Below are positions 20,427 to 30,587 of a stretch of DNA of 64,000 nt, piece after piece. A program made the translations under genes and the position numbers. Position 1 is the stretch's first letter; each line of letters opens with the position of its first letter. The notes beneath the pieces are model-generated. The model was not told where the DNA came from. It did not search any database and saw only the letters and a program-made list of their open reading frames with translations. The DNA comes from Phytoactinopolyspora alkaliphila (GTDB lineage: Bacteria; Actinomycetota; Actinomycetes; Jiangellales; Jiangellaceae), in NCBI RefSeq assembly GCF_010550695.1, contig NZ_JAAGOB010000001.1, positions 248,001-312,000 on the forward strand. Direction: 5' to 3'.

Positions 20427-21218
20427 ATGCGCTCGCGAGCCGCGTCGCGCCGGCGAGCGGGCTGGGTCGTCGTCGTGCTGGGTGCGCTGACCGTGGTGAG
20501 TGCCTGTACGGCCGACGAGCCGGATGCATCCACCGCCGCGAGCCGGGAGGCGGCCAGCACATCCGGGGGAACCGCCACGCAACGGCCAGGTGAGTCGGGG
20601 GAGGCGTCCGCCGGGCCGGACGCTCCTGCGTCGAGGAAGGTCCAGGCGATTCTCGACTCGGTCCGCTTCGGCGAGCACGAGATCGGCCTGGCCGTCTCGG
20701 ACACCTACAAGCGGGAGTCCGGCCTCGACACGCCCACGGCGGCCTACTGCGGTGATGACGCTGACCCGGTCGACCAGTATCGAGTGGCGCGCTCCCAGCG
20801 GTGGTGGCTGAACGAGGAGTGGAGTGCGCGCGACCCCGGTGGATACACCGTCGGTGTCGAGGTGGTTCTCTACGCCCCGGGCACGGCCGCCGCAGCGATG
20901 GCTGTGTTCGAGGCGGTACCCGCGACATGTCCGGCAGCGGACTTTGCGAGCGGCTCGAGCGCGGCGTTCAGCCGCGGCGAGATTCCGCACGGTCTGCCGC
21001 CGGGCGCCTCGGCGCTACGGGACGACTGGACCTACGCGGACGGGACGCGGGCCACTGGGCGAATCATCGCGATCTCCGCGGGGGATGTCGTCGGCTACCT
21101 CTACATCCGGGGTAATGACGACGCCGTAGCTGGGCGGACGGATGAGCTCGCACGTACGCTGGCGGAAAAGATCACCGAAGCCGACGAGCTCATCCGGGCG
21201 GATCCAGAGCTTCCGTGA
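20427..21218 (+). CDS. Putative secreted lipoprotein of unknown function
   Basis: A 263-residue protein with an Arg-rich N-region, hydrophobic core VVVVLGALTVV and lipobox VSAC at about residue 30, so a diacylglycerol-anchored surface lipoprotein. A Ser/Thr/Gly/Ala-rich linker of about 45 residues is followed by a folded domain with YRVARSQRWWLNEEW, paired Cys (one in AYCGDD, one in TCPAAD) that may form a disulfide, and a C-terminal ARTLAEKI helix. It resembles PknH-sensor-like or sortase-associated actinobacterial lipoproteins only loosely; I do not recognise a family. It starts 16 bases after whiA and precedes the sigma-factor gene. Confidence 0.75.
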   Translation: MRSRAASRRRAGWVVVVLGALTVVSACTADEPDASTAASREAASTSGGTATQRPGESGEASAGPDAPASRKVQAILDSVRFGEHEIGLAVSDTYKRESGLDTPTAAYCGDDADPVDQYRVARSQRWWLNEEWSARDPGGYTVGVEVVLYAPGTAAAAMAVFEAVPATCPAADFASGSSAAFSRGEIPHGLPPGASALRDDWTYADGTRATGRIIAISAGDVVGYLYIRGNDDAVAGRTDELARTLAEKITEADELIRADPELP

Positions 21219-21296
21219 CGCAGACTGGAACATCGCCAGGCTGAGAAAGTTCGGATCCACCCGTACCCTTCTGGACAGCCGGCGCGATTACCTCAA

Positions 21297-21887
21297 TTGA
21301 GGTGGGTGCACCACAAGGGGAGGGCGACCACACTGTCCATTGGCGACGGATTCGAGGAGATGCTGCTCGCGGCACGCGCCGGTGCGCCGTGGGCTTTCGA
21401 GCGCCTGTACGCCGACCTCGCCCCAGCCGTCGCCGCTTATGCGCGGTTACAGGGTTCGCCGGAGCCCGAGGACCTGACCAGTGAAGTATTTCTCGGCGTC
21501 TTCGCCGGACTGGCATCGTTCGAAGGCACGGAGAGCAAGTTCCGGTCCTGGGTCTTCACCATCGCCCACCATCGGCTGGTGGACGAGCGTCGCCGATTGT
21601 CCCGCCGCTCCTTTGTGCCCACGGCCGACGCCGACGTCCTGGACCGGCCGGGAGGAAACGCCGAACAGGACGCGCTGGACAAGCTCGGCCGCCGGCGGGT
21701 CGAGGAACTGTGTGCGCAGCTGTCGGCCGACCAGCGCGCCGTGATGCTCCTTCGAATCGTCGGCGACCTCACCGTCGAGCAGGTGGCGACGGTTGTCGGG
21801 CGATCGCCCGGGGCCGTGAAGGGCCTGCAACGCCGGGCGCTCACCTCGCTGCGGAAGAAAGTCGCACCGGAAGGCGTACCCCTGTGA
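21297..21887 (+). CDS. ECF-type RNA polymerase sigma factor
   Basis: A sigma-70 family factor of up to 196 residues. Region 2 is EPEDLTSEVFLGVFAGLASF...FRSWVFTIAHHRLVDERRR; region 4 is LSADQRAVMLLRIVGDLTVEQVATVVGRS followed by GAVKGLQRRALTSLRKK, the -35-binding helix-turn-helix. The start is uncertain: the TTG at 21297 opens the frame, GTG 21306 is in frame, and the best ribosome site (AAGGGGAGG, 21317 on) would serve a CTG at 21333. Its TGA overlaps the next gene (GTGA), a membrane protein with an anti-sigma-like cytoplasmic head, so the pair probably forms a signalling module. Confidence 0.88.
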   Translation: MRWVHHKGRATTLSIGDGFEEMLLAARAGAPWAFERLYADLAPAVAAYARLQGSPEPEDLTSEVFLGVFAGLASFEGTESKFRSWVFTIAHHRLVDERRRLSRRSFVPTADADVLDRPGGNAEQDALDKLGRRRVEELCAQLSADQRAVMLLRIVGDLTVEQVATVVGRSPGAVKGLQRRALTSLRKKVAPEGVPL

Positions 21888-23098
21888 GGCGTTCCGGCGA
21901 TGACAAGAGTGAGATGTCCACTCCGCGCAGAATCGACGATCGCACCGCTGACGCCTTGTTCCACGGCGACCCGGTGCCGGCCGACCTGCGTCCTTTGGCC
22001 GATCTGATCGACGGGATCCGCGGCAACTACGACGAGTGGCCGGTCGCACCTAGCCGTGAGCTGACCGAGCGGATGGCGACGGGTGACTTCTCCGGCGTCG
22101 CCGTGATGCCGCCGCCGACAAGACGACGTGGTCGCGGCCTGCCCTCCCTGATCTCCCGGATGAACGTGCGCGCGCGGGTCATCGCAGGCGCCGCGATCGT
22201 CCTGACCGGCTTCAGCGGTGTCGCCGCAGCCGGCGGCCTGCCCGAGGTGGTGGAGGACCGGGTCCGTGACGTCATCGAGACGATCACGCCGATCACCTTC
22301 ACCGAACGGGTGGACTCCGGCGGACAAGACGGCAACGCTCCTGCGTCCGTGGTGCCCAGCCGGTCGCGTGGGGTGTTCCCGGGTACACCAGACGAGCACC
22401 CGGGCCGGGGTTCAGGCAAGCCGGACGAGCATCCGGGCAAGCCCGACGAGCACCCAGGTCAGGACTCGGGCAACCCGGACGAGCACCCAGGTCGCGGCTC
22501 GGGCAAGCCGGACGAGCACCCAGGTCGCGGCTCGGGCAAGCCGGACGAGAACCCGGGCAAGCCGGACGAGAACCCGGGCAAGCCGGACGAGAACCCGGGC
22601 AAGCCGGACGAGAACCCGGGCAAGCCCGACGAGAACCCGGGCAAGCCGGACGAGCACCCAGGTCGCGGCTCGGGCAAGCCGGACGAGAACCCGGGCAAGC
22701 CGGACGAGAACCCGGGCAAGCCCGACGAGAACCCGGGCAAGCCGGACGAGAACCCGGGCAAGCCCGACGAGAACCCGGGCAAGCCGGACGAGAACCCGGG
22801 CAAGCCCGACGAGAACCCGGGCAAGCCGGACGAGAACCCAGGTAAGCCGGAACAGAGTCCGGGTCAGGGCTCCGGCAAGCCTGAGGAGCATCCCGGTCAG
22901 GGCTCCGGCAAGCCTGAGGAGCATCCCGGTCAGGGCTCCGATAAGCCGGACGAGCATCCGGGTCAGGGCTCGGGCAAACCCGACCAGCCGCCCAGGGGCT
23001 CCGGGAAAGCCGACCGGCCCGAGGCCCAGCCGAACACCGACAAACGTCCAGACCACCCATCAGAGGCGGACAAAACCGCCCGCCCTCGCTCGAGGTAG
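21884..23098 (+). CDS. Membrane anti-sigma-like protein with Pro-rich repeat ectodomain
   Basis: About 404 residues from the GTG overlapping the sigma stop (ATG 21914 is the alternative). Residues 11-75 (RIDDRTADALFHGDPVPADLRPLADLI...) resemble the sigma-binding segment of RsdA-type anti-sigma factors; no zinc-binding HXXXCXXC is present. A single membrane helix (VIAGAAIVLTGFSGVAAAG, about residues 103-121) follows a basic RRRGRG run. The outside part is an extended Lys-Pro-Asp-Glu-Asn-Pro-Gly repeat region (from about residue 168) and a charged tail. It should hold the sigma factor at the membrane and span or touch the cell wall. The sigma-binding role is inferred from overlap and weak similarity. 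Confidence 0.72.
   Translation: MRRSGDDKSEMSTPRRIDDRTADALFHGDPVPADLRPLADLIDGIRGNYDEWPVAPSRELTERMATGDFSGVAVMPPPTRRRGRGLPSLISRMNVRARVIAGAAIVLTGFSGVAAAGGLPEVVEDRVRDVIETITPITFTERVDSGGQDGNAPASVVPSRSRGVFPGTPDEHPGRGSGKPDEHPGKPDEHPGQDSGNPDEHPGRGSGKPDEHPGRGSGKPDENPGKPDENPGKPDENPGKPDENPGKPDENPGKPDEHPGRGSGKPDENPGKPDENPGKPDENPGKPDENPGKPDENPGKPDENPGKPDENPGKPDENPGKPEQSPGQGSGKPEEHPGQGSGKPEEHPGQGSDKPDEHPGQGSGKPDQPPRGSGKADRPEAQPNTDKRPDHPSEADKTARPRSR
22385..23010 (+). repeat. 21-bp tandem coding repeat (KPDENPG) in the anti-sigma-like gene
   Basis: A 21-base unit encoding KPDENPG is repeated five times at 22538-22642 and eight times at 22676-22843, separated by one KPDEHPGRGSG unit; flanking 33-base variants (KPDEHPGRGSG, KPEEHPGQGSG) extend the array from 22385 to about 23010. 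Units differ mainly by alternating CCG and CCC at the Pro codon. The unit length is a multiple of three and contains no stop in several frames, so long spurious frames cover the array on both strands. Such arrays usually vary in copy number between strains. Confidence 0.93.
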
Positions 23099-23122
23099 AG
23101 CCTCGGCAGGGCGATACAGACG

Positions 23123-23198
23123 CCCGGCGCTTACAACCCACCCCTCAAGCGCCGGGTACAGGGAGCGGCTCCGGTTTTCCCCTTGTACCGGGGCCGCT
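23123..23198 (+). terminator. Two successive hairpins after the sigma/anti-sigma operon
   Basis: CCCGGCGCTT (23123-23132) pairs perfectly with AAGCGCCGGG (23147-23156). Just after it AGCGGCTCCGGT (23164-23175) pairs with ACCGGGGCCGCT (23187-23198), one G-U pair included, and is followed by a pyrimidine-rich run (TCCTCATCTCTTCTTCC). The second hairpin is the likelier terminator. Confidence 0.65.
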
Positions 23199-24545
<1,347 letters not shown>

Positions 24546-24564
24546 CACCGGGAGCCCTGTAACG

Positions 24565-25755
24565 ATGAGAACCATCGAGAGGCTGGGGGACCTGCGCGGC
24601 AAGCGCGTCCTCGTGCGTTCGGACCTCAACGTCCCACTCGACGGCGACACCATCACCGACGACGGACGGGTGCGAGCGTCGGTGACCACCATCCGGGAGC
24701 TGGCCGAGGCCGGCGCCCGGGTGGTGGTCACCGCTCACCTCGGGCGGCCGAAGGGTTCGCCGGAGCCGAAGTACTCGTTGGCGCCGGTGGCCAAGCGGTT
24801 GTCGGAGCTTCTCGGCGCGGACGTCGCGTTCGCCACCGACACGGTCGGTGAGAGCGCTCGCAAGACTGTCGCCGCTCTGAACGACGGCGACGTCGCGCTG
24901 CTGGAGAACGTCCGCTTCGACGCCAGGGAGACAAGTAAGGACGATGGTGAGCGGGGCTCGCTCGCGGACGAACTGGCCACGCTCGCCGACTACTTCGTCT
25001 CCGACGGCTTCGGAGTCGTGCATCGCAAGCAGGCCAGCGTCTACGACATCGCGCAACGGCTGCCACGTGCGGCCGGGCGCCTCGTCGAGGCTGAGTTCGA
25101 CGCGTTCCGCTCGGTGCTCGCGACGCCACGGCGCCCGTACGTCGTGGTTCTCGGCGGCTCCAAGGTCTCGGACAAGCTGGGCGTGATCGACAATCTGCTC
25201 GGCAAGGTGGACCGGCTGCTGATCGGTGGTGGCATGGCCTTCACGTTCCTCGCGGCTCGTGGGTACGAGGTGGGCGGATCGCTGCTCGAATCCGATCAGA
25301 TCGGCACAGTCCGTCAGTACCTGGAGAGGGCGGCACAGCGGGGGGTGGAGCTTGTGCTCCCCATCGACGTCGTGGTGTCCGCCGACATATCCGCGGACGC
25401 CGAGACGTCGGTCGTCGACGCTTCGGCTATACCCGCGGACCAGAAGGGACTCGACATCGGGCCGGCCACGGTGGAGTTGTTCCGCGGCAAGCTGTCCGAC
25501 GCGAAGACCGTCGTCTGGAACGGGCCGATGGGCGTGTTCGAGCTTGCGCCGTTCGCCGCCGGAACCACAGAGGTCGCCCGGGCGGTGTCCGACGTGGAAG
25601 GCACCAGCGTCGTCGGTGGCGGTGACTCCGCGGCCGCGGTGCGCAAGCTGGGGCTCGACGAGTCGGCGTTCACCCACATCTCGACCGGCGGCGGAGCTTC
25701 CCTCGAGTTGCTCGAGGGCAAGACCCTGCCCGGTCTCGCGGTATTGGAGGATTGA
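24565..25755 (+). CDS. pgk: Phosphoglycerate kinase
   Basis: A 396-residue PGK that transfers phosphate from 1,3-bisphosphoglycerate to ADP. Visible are the N-lobe [14 protein letters not shown] near residue 14, [10 protein letters not shown] near 55, the hinge segment [15 protein letters not shown] near 195, and the nucleotide loop [15 protein letters not shown] near 352. It starts 19 bases after gap. Usual length. Confidence 0.97.
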   Translation: MRTIERLGDLRGKRVLVRSDLNVPLDGDTITDDGRVRASVTTIRELAEAGARVVVTAHLGRPKGSPEPKYSLAPVAKRLSELLGADVAFATDTVGESARKTVAALNDGDVALLENVRFDARETSKDDGERGSLADELATLADYFVSDGFGVVHRKQASVYDIAQRLPRAAGRLVEAEFDAFRSVLATPRRPYVVVLGGSKVSDKLGVIDNLLGKVDRLLIGGGMAFTFLAARGYEVGGSLLESDQIGTVRQYLERAAQRGVELVLPIDVVVSADISADAETSVVDASAIPADQKGLDIGPATVELFRGKLSDAKTVVWNGPMGVFELAPFAAGTTEVARAVSDVEGTSVVGGGDSAAAVRKLGLDESAFTHISTGGGASLELLEGKTLPGLAVLED

Positions 25756-25760
25756 GCTAG

Positions 25761-26546
25761 GTGGCGACCACGACGCGCCGTCCGCTGATGGCGGGCAACT
25801 GGAAGATGAACCAGAACCATCTCGAGGCTATCGGGCTGGTGCAGAAGCTGGCGTTCTCGCTCGACCAGGATGTCTTCGAAAAGGTCGAGGTGGCCGTGTT
25901 GCCGCCGTACACCGATCTGCGCTCGGTGCAGACGCTGGTCGACGGCGACAAACTGAGCATCGCCTACGGCGGGCAGGATGTGTCCGCGCATGACTCGGGC
26001 GCGTACACCGGCGAGATCTCCGGTGCGTTCCTGCGCAAGCTCGGCTGCTCCTACGTCGCCGTCGGCCACTCCGAACGCCGCCAGTACCACGCGGAGTCGG
26101 ATGAGCTGGTGAACGCGAAGGTGAAGGCCGCGTTGCGGCACGAGCTGACGCCCATCCTGTGCATCGGCGAGGGTCTGGACGTCCGGAAGGCCGGCGAACA
26201 CGTCAGCCACACGCTCGCTCAGCTCGACGGCGGCCTGAAGGGCCTGAGCGCCGAGCAGGCGGCGGCAGTCGTCGTGGCCTACGAGCCGGTGTGGGCCATT
26301 GGCACCGGTGAGGTGGCCACACCCGAGGACGCCCAGGAGATGGCGTCGGCCATTCGGGCCCGGCTGGCCGAGCTGTACTCGTCCGACGTGGCCGGGACAG
26401 TGCGAGTCCTGTACGGTGGTTCGGTCAAGGCGGCCAACGTTGGTCCGATCATGGATCAGCCCGACGTCGACGGCGCACTTGTGGGAGGCGCCAGCCTTGA
26501 TGCCGACGAGTTCGCCGCCATCTGCCGTTTCGACCGTTCGTCATGA
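25761..26546 (+). CDS. tpiA: Triosephosphate isomerase
   Basis: A 261-residue TIM barrel interconverting dihydroxyacetone phosphate and glyceraldehyde-3-phosphate. The catalytic Lys is in MAGNWKMN near residue 13, the electrophile His in VGHSERR near 100, the base Glu in [11 protein letters not shown] near 175, and the phosphate loop in [10 protein letters not shown] near 218. The GTG start lies five bases after the pgk stop. All active-site residues are present. Confidence 0.97.
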   Translation: MATTTRRPLMAGNWKMNQNHLEAIGLVQKLAFSLDQDVFEKVEVAVLPPYTDLRSVQTLVDGDKLSIAYGGQDVSAHDSGAYTGEISGAFLRKLGCSYVAVGHSERRQYHAESDELVNAKVKAALRHELTPILCIGEGLDVRKAGEHVSHTLAQLDGGLKGLSAEQAAAVVVAYEPVWAIGTGEVATPEDAQEMASAIRARLAELYSSDVAGTVRVLYGGSVKAANVGPIMDQPDVDGALVGGASLDADEFAAICRFDRSS

Positions 26547-26558
26547 CCACGGTAGACT
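26529..26558 (+). promoter_or_regulatory. Candidate promoter for secG-rbpA
   Basis: TTCGAC (26529-26534) and TAGACT (26553-26558) are separated by 18 bases and overlap the end of tpiA; secG starts 49 bases downstream. This would let secG be expressed apart from the glycolytic genes. Confidence 0.45.
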
Positions 26559-26606
26559 GGCTGCCTGCTCGACCATCACTCGTTTCAACAAGGTGAGGCT
26601 CACGCT

Positions 26607-26831
26607 GTGAAGGTCATATTCGCGATTCTGCTCGTGATCACGAGCCTGCTCATGCTCGTGTTGATCCTCATGCACAAGGGCAAGGGCGGGGGCCTCTCCG
26701 ACATGTTCGGCGGCGGGGTTTCGGCCTCGGTCGGAGGCTCGTCCGTCGCTGAACGCAACCTGGACAGGCTGACCATCGCGGTCGGCCTGGTCTGGGTGTC
26801 GTGCATCGTGGCACTCGGGCTCATCGCGTGA
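26607..26831 (+). CDS. secG: Preprotein translocase subunit SecG
   Basis: A 74-residue SecG with two membrane helices, ILLVITSLLMLVLILMHKGK at the N-terminus and IAVGLVWVSCIVALGLIA at the C-terminus, joined by the Gly/Ser-rich GGLSDMFGGGV loop characteristic of the family. It is an accessory part of the SecYEG channel. Location between tpiA and rbpA is conserved in actinobacteria. Confidence 0.94.
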   Translation: MKVIFAILLVITSLLMLVLILMHKGKGGGLSDMFGGGVSASVGGSSVAERNLDRLTIAVGLVWVSCIVALGLIA

Positions 26832-26886
26832 CTTCCTAAGCGGTCCCAGGCGTTGAGCTGCCGAGAACTCAGGAAGGACTGACGAG

Positions 26887-27228
26887 GTGGCCGGTGGTAA
26901 TGCAATCCGGGGTAGCCGGGTCGGGGCCGGCCCCATGGGCGAGGACGAGCGCGGCGAGGCCGCGCCTCGGCGGCAAGTGCGATACTTCTGCGCGCACGGG
27001 CATGTGAGCTCACCGTACTTCTCGGTGGACGCTGAGGTCCCGAACTCCTGGGACTGCACGCGCTGCGGCATGCCCGCGAGCCAGGACGAGCAGAACCCTC
27101 CGCCGTCGCCTCGTGTCGAGCCGTATAAGACCCATCTTGCCTACGTCAAGGAACGGCGCACGGACGAGGATGGAGCGGCCATCCTGGAAGAGGCGCTCGC
27201 CGCGCTCCGCCAGCGACGCCGCTTGTAA
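26887..27228 (+). CDS. rbpA: RNA polymerase-binding protein RbpA
   Basis: A 113-residue RbpA, an actinobacterial protein that binds the principal sigma factor and RNA polymerase and stabilises open complexes. The core has YFCAHGHVSSPYFSVDAEVP followed by a WDCTRCGMPA zinc-ribbon-like pair of Cys; the C-terminal sigma-interaction helix includes THLAYVKERRTDEDGAAILEEAL. The N-terminal MAGGNAIRGSRVGAGPMGE tail is also typical. GTG start 55 bases after secG; a strong terminator follows. Confidence 0.96.
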   Translation: MAGGNAIRGSRVGAGPMGEDERGEAAPRRQVRYFCAHGHVSSPYFSVDAEVPNSWDCTRCGMPASQDEQNPPPSPRVEPYKTHLAYVKERRTDEDGAAILEEALAALRQRRRL

Positions 27229-27276
27229 CACCGCTTCGCCGAACCTGGCGATAAGCCACGCCAGAACCAGCTCAGG

Positions 27277-27308
27277 ACCGGGGCGCCCGCAAGGGCGTCC
27301 CGGTTTTT
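27277..27308 (+). terminator. Rho-independent terminator after rbpA
   Basis: ACCGGGGCGCCC (27277-27288), GCAA loop, GGGCGTCCCGGT (27293-27304), then a run of T to 27308. Twelve-pair GC-rich stem with one G-U pair; the clearest intrinsic terminator in the window. Confidence 0.9.
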
Positions 27309-27341
27309 CGTGCACGCCGAAAAGTCATGAAGGAAGTTTAC

Positions 27342-27370
27342 TTGACCTTCGTGACAAGACGACGTAAGTT
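27342..27370 (+). promoter_or_regulatory. Promoter of the murR-like/murQ/ABC operon
   Basis: TTGACC (27342-27347), 17 bases, TAAGTT (27365-27370). The AT-rich stretch around it contains GAAGGAAGTTTACTTGACCTTC, an imperfect dyad with outer GAAGG/CCTTC arms that overlaps the -35 and may be the binding site of the RpiR regulator encoded just downstream. Confidence 0.6.
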
Positions 27371-27390
27371 TTCGTCATCTACTCACGAGG

Positions 27391-28281
27391 ATGGTGTCGA
27401 TGGCGGCTTCGAAGGGCACGTTGATCCGGATTCGCGGGCTTCTGCCGTCCCTGCATCCGGCTGAACGCCGGGTGGCTGAGGCGGTCCTGGCCGATCCGGG
27501 CGGTGTCGCGACCACGAGCATCACGGCTCTGGCCCGCGCGGGCGACACGTCGGAGGCCACGGTGGTCCGGTTCTGCCGCACCGCGGGCTTCTCCGGGTAC
27601 CCGGAGCTTCGCCTCGCCCTTGCCGTCGAGGCAGGCCGGAACGAGGCCAGCGGTGAGCGGCTCGTCGGAACGGATGTGGAACGGTCCGACACCCTGGAGC
27701 AGATCATCGGCAAGATTGTCACCGCGGACGAGCGGGCCATCAGGGACACGGCCGAAAGTCTGGACCGCGCGGCCCTCGCCGAGGTCGTGGAGGCGGTTGG
27801 ATCGGCCCGCCGTATCGATCTGTTCGGCGTCGGCACCTCAGGGCTGGTGATCGCCGACCTCGGTCTGAAGCTTCGCCGGATAGGCAGGATGGCATTCGCC
27901 TGGTCCGACGTGCGGGAGGCATTATCGGCTGCGGCCTTGATGTCGGAGCAGGACGTCGCGATCGGTGTGTCCTACACGGGCGCCACCAGCGACACGGTCG
28001 ATGCCCTGGCGGAGGCGAAGCGGCAGGGAGCCACCACCGTGGCGATCACCAACTTCGTCCGGTCACCGATCACCCGTGAAGCCGACCACGTGCTGACCAC
28101 GGCCTCCAGCGAAACGACGTTCCGGGTCGGCGCCACGGCGAGTCACCACGCGCAGCTGACGGTCGTGGACATCCTCTTCGTGGCGGTCGCGCAACGCTCG
28201 TACGACGACACGCTGCGTGCGCTCGAGGCGACATTCGATGCCGTCGGCCGTCGTGGCTACGGGGATTCCCGGTCGTCATGA
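27391..28281 (+). CDS. RpiR/MurR family transcriptional regulator with SIS domain
   Basis: A 296-residue regulator: an RpiR helix-turn-helix at residues about 10-80 (HPAERRVAEAVLADP, ITALARAGDTSEATVVRFCR) and a SIS sugar-phosphate domain from about 120 (VGTSGLVIADLGLKLRRIG, then IGVSYTGATSDTV). E. coli MurR senses MurNAc-6-phosphate and represses murQP; adjacency to murQ suggests the same ligand. ATG 27391 is listed, but ATG 27400 has the better-spaced AGG. The stop overlaps murQ (ATGA). Confidence 0.88.
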   Translation: MVSMAASKGTLIRIRGLLPSLHPAERRVAEAVLADPGGVATTSITALARAGDTSEATVVRFCRTAGFSGYPELRLALAVEAGRNEASGERLVGTDVERSDTLEQIIGKIVTADERAIRDTAESLDRAALAEVVEAVGSARRIDLFGVGTSGLVIADLGLKLRRIGRMAFAWSDVREALSAAALMSEQDVAIGVSYTGATSDTVDALAEAKRQGATTVAITNFVRSPITREADHVLTTASSETTFRVGATASHHAQLTVVDILFVAVAQRSYDDTLRALEATFDAVGRRGYGDSRSS

Positions 28282-29234
28282 GTGTCAACGTGGCCGATGA
28301 CCTCGTACCCACCGAAGCGCGTAATCCGCGCACTACCGACATCGACGTGCTACCCACGCTCGATCTCCTCCGCCGAATCAACGCCGAGGACGCAACCGTG
28401 CCCTCGCGAGTGGCGGCGGCGCTGCCGGCCTTGGCGGAACTGGTCGACGCTGCCACCCAGCGGTTCCGGGAGGGTGGCAGCGTGCACTACTTCGGCGCCG
28501 GCAGCTCTGGCCGGCTGGCCTCGCTGGACGTGGCGGAGTTGCCGCCCACCTACTCCGCTGATCCAGCACGGTTCGTGGTGCACCACGCCGGCGGCCAGGC
28601 AGCCTTGACCCACGCTGTCGAGGGCGCCGAGGACGACGTGGACGCCGGGGCTCAAGCCGCTGCCGGCCTGACCCGCGCCGACGTCGCGGTCGGTGTCGCG
28701 GCAAGCGGCCGGACCCCGTATGTCTCAGGGGCGCTCGGAGCGGCTCGCGCGGCCGGTGCCTTCACCGCCTTGATCAGCTCCAACCCTCGGGCCGAACTGG
28801 CCGCTCGGATCGACTGTCACGTGTGCGCGGCCACGGGACCCGAAGCGGTGGCCGGATCCACCCGGATGAAGGCCGGAACCGCAGCGAAGCTTCTGCTCAA
28901 CAGTTTCTCGACGGGACTGATGATCCGGCTCGGCAAGACGTACTCCAATCTCATGATCGATCTCTCGGCGAGCAACGCGAAGCTCCGGGCGCGCACAGTG
29001 GCAATCCTCGCCGAGGCCACTGGCCAGGATCGGCGGGTCTGTGCGCGTGCTCTGTCCGAAGCGGACGGCGAGCTGAGGACCGCCCTCGTGGCTCTGATCG
29101 CCTCGGTGAGGCCTGGCCAGGCCAGAGAAGCCTTACGGTCCGCCGGAGCGGACGTGCGCGCGGCCATCGCCGCGTGTATGGGCGGCGAGGACGCCGGCGC
29201 CCCATGGGCGGACGTGCAGAACCAAAACGGATGA
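28278..29234 (+). CDS. murQ: N-acetylmuramic acid 6-phosphate etherase
   Basis: A 318-residue MurQ, a SIS-domain lyase that splits MurNAc-6-phosphate to GlcNAc-6-phosphate and D-lactate in cell-wall recycling. Diagnostic segments are TEARNPRTTDIDVL at the N-terminus, HYFGAGSSGRLASLDVAELPPTY near residue 70 with the catalytic Glu, GVAASGRTPYVSGAL near 140, and ATGPEAVAGSTRMKAGTAAKLLLN near 195. Start overlaps the regulator stop. Downstream lies a sugar ABC importer, presumably for MurNAc or a muropeptide sugar. Confidence 0.96.
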   Translation: MSVNVADDLVPTEARNPRTTDIDVLPTLDLLRRINAEDATVPSRVAAALPALAELVDAATQRFREGGSVHYFGAGSSGRLASLDVAELPPTYSADPARFVVHHAGGQAALTHAVEGAEDDVDAGAQAAAGLTRADVAVGVAASGRTPYVSGALGAARAAGAFTALISSNPRAELAARIDCHVCAATGPEAVAGSTRMKAGTAAKLLLNSFSTGLMIRLGKTYSNLMIDLSASNAKLRARTVAILAEATGQDRRVCARALSEADGELRTALVALIASVRPGQAREALRSAGADVRAAIAACMGGEDAGAPWADVQNQNG

Positions 29235-29276
29235 ACCGGATACAGCACCACCCCACACAGCTCTCAAGGAGGATCG

Positions 29277-30581
29277 ATGCGCACGACGAGAAATGCGTTA
29301 TGGACGACCCTGATCGCGTCGCTTGTGCTGGTTGCAGCATGCGGCCAGGATGACGGAGGCGGCAGCACGGCCACCGAGGGAAACGACGCCGGCCAGGAGG
29401 CCGGCGAGTTCGAGGACGTGACTCTTGAGGTGTACAGCTGGCGTCCCGAGGACGCGGAAGGCTACCGGGCGATCTTCGACCAGTTCGAGGAGCTCCATCC
29501 CGGGATCACGGTGGAATTCTCTCCGTTCAGCTCGACGGACTACGACCAGATCTTGCAGAGTGCGCTTCAGTCCGGGAGCGGACCCGACATCGTGCAGATG
29601 CGTTCCTATGCGCGTGGCCGCCAGATCGCGGACCAGGGGTACCTCGAGCCGGTCGGTGACCTCGACGGACTCGGAACCTTCGACGACGAGTACCTCGACG
29701 CGGTCCGAGGCAGCGACGGAGAGGTCTACGGCGTGCCGCTGGCGTTGAATGCGGCCGTGACCCTGTACAACGTTGACGTCTTCGACGAGCACGGCGTGGA
29801 CGTTCCCACCACATGGCCTGAACTGCTGGACGCCGCGGAGGAGTTCGAGAGTGCGGGCGTCACCCCGGTGGCGCAGGCCGGAGATGCGGCGTACCTGCTG
29901 TCGCTGACGCACGCGGCCTTGGCCCCCGGCGCCTACGGTCCGGACTTCATCGACCAGATCCGCGCGGGTGAGACGGACTTCACCGCGCCCGAGTTCGAGG
30001 CGTCGATTCAGCGGATGGTCGACCTGGAGCCGTACTTCCCGCCGAATTTCGTGGGCATCTCCGACGACGAGGCGCGCGGCATGTTCGCCATGGGCGAGGC
30101 CGCGATGTACATCAACGGTGACTACCGCATCGCGCCGTTGCGTGAGCTCAACCCAGACCTGGAGATGGGGATCATCCCGGCGCTGCCGGACTCGTCGTCG
30201 GGTGAGGTGAAAGTCAGTACGTGGGTGGACGGTGCCTATGCAGCCCTGGCCGACTCGGAGAACGTCGAGGCCGCGCGTGCGCTGCTGGAGTTCATGAGCA
30301 GCCAGGAGTTCGGCCAGGCATTCACCGAGCAGTTCGCCCGCACCAGCCCGGTCCCGGGTACCCAGGCGGAGGACGAACTGATCCAGAGCCTGATCGACCT
30401 CAGTGATCAAGGCGCCGTGCCGACGCTGTTCCACATCGACCTCGCCGGCGGGCAGCCGGACACCAAGGAGGAGTTCGAGAACGCACTGCAGGGCATGTAT
30501 GTCGGCGCCATCGACGCGGACGAGGTCATCGAGACCGTCCAGACGTCGGCGGCGACGTGGTACGAGCCGTTCCAGCAGTGA
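29277..30581 (+). CDS. Sugar ABC transporter substrate-binding lipoprotein
   Basis: A 434-residue family 1 solute-binding lipoprotein. The signal peptide ends in VLVAAC with Cys at about residue 22, followed by an acidic Gly/Thr/Glu linker. The mature domain begins VTLEVYSWRPEDAEGYRAIF and carries typical SGPDIVQMRSYARGRQIADQG and YINGDYRIAPL segments. AGGAGG lies four bases before the ATG. Position directly after murQ indicates that the ligand is probably MurNAc or a related amino sugar; this is inference. Confidence 0.92.
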   Translation: MRTTRNALWTTLIASLVLVAACGQDDGGGSTATEGNDAGQEAGEFEDVTLEVYSWRPEDAEGYRAIFDQFEELHPGITVEFSPFSSTDYDQILQSALQSGSGPDIVQMRSYARGRQIADQGYLEPVGDLDGLGTFDDEYLDAVRGSDGEVYGVPLALNAAVTLYNVDVFDEHGVDVPTTWPELLDAAEEFESAGVTPVAQAGDAAYLLSLTHAALAPGAYGPDFIDQIRAGETDFTAPEFEASIQRMVDLEPYFPPNFVGISDDEARGMFAMGEAAMYINGDYRIAPLRELNPDLEMGIIPALPDSSSGEVKVSTWVDGAYAALADSENVEAARALLEFMSSQEFGQAFTEQFARTSPVPGTQAEDELIQSLIDLSDQGAVPTLFHIDLAGGQPDTKEEFENALQGMYVGAIDADEVIETVQTSAATWYEPFQQ

Positions 30582-30587
30582 CGGCCG

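Noticed and set aside
22385-23010. Repeat array considered as a CRISPR
   Set aside because: Units are contiguous 21-bp coding repeats without unique spacers, and no cas gene is nearby.
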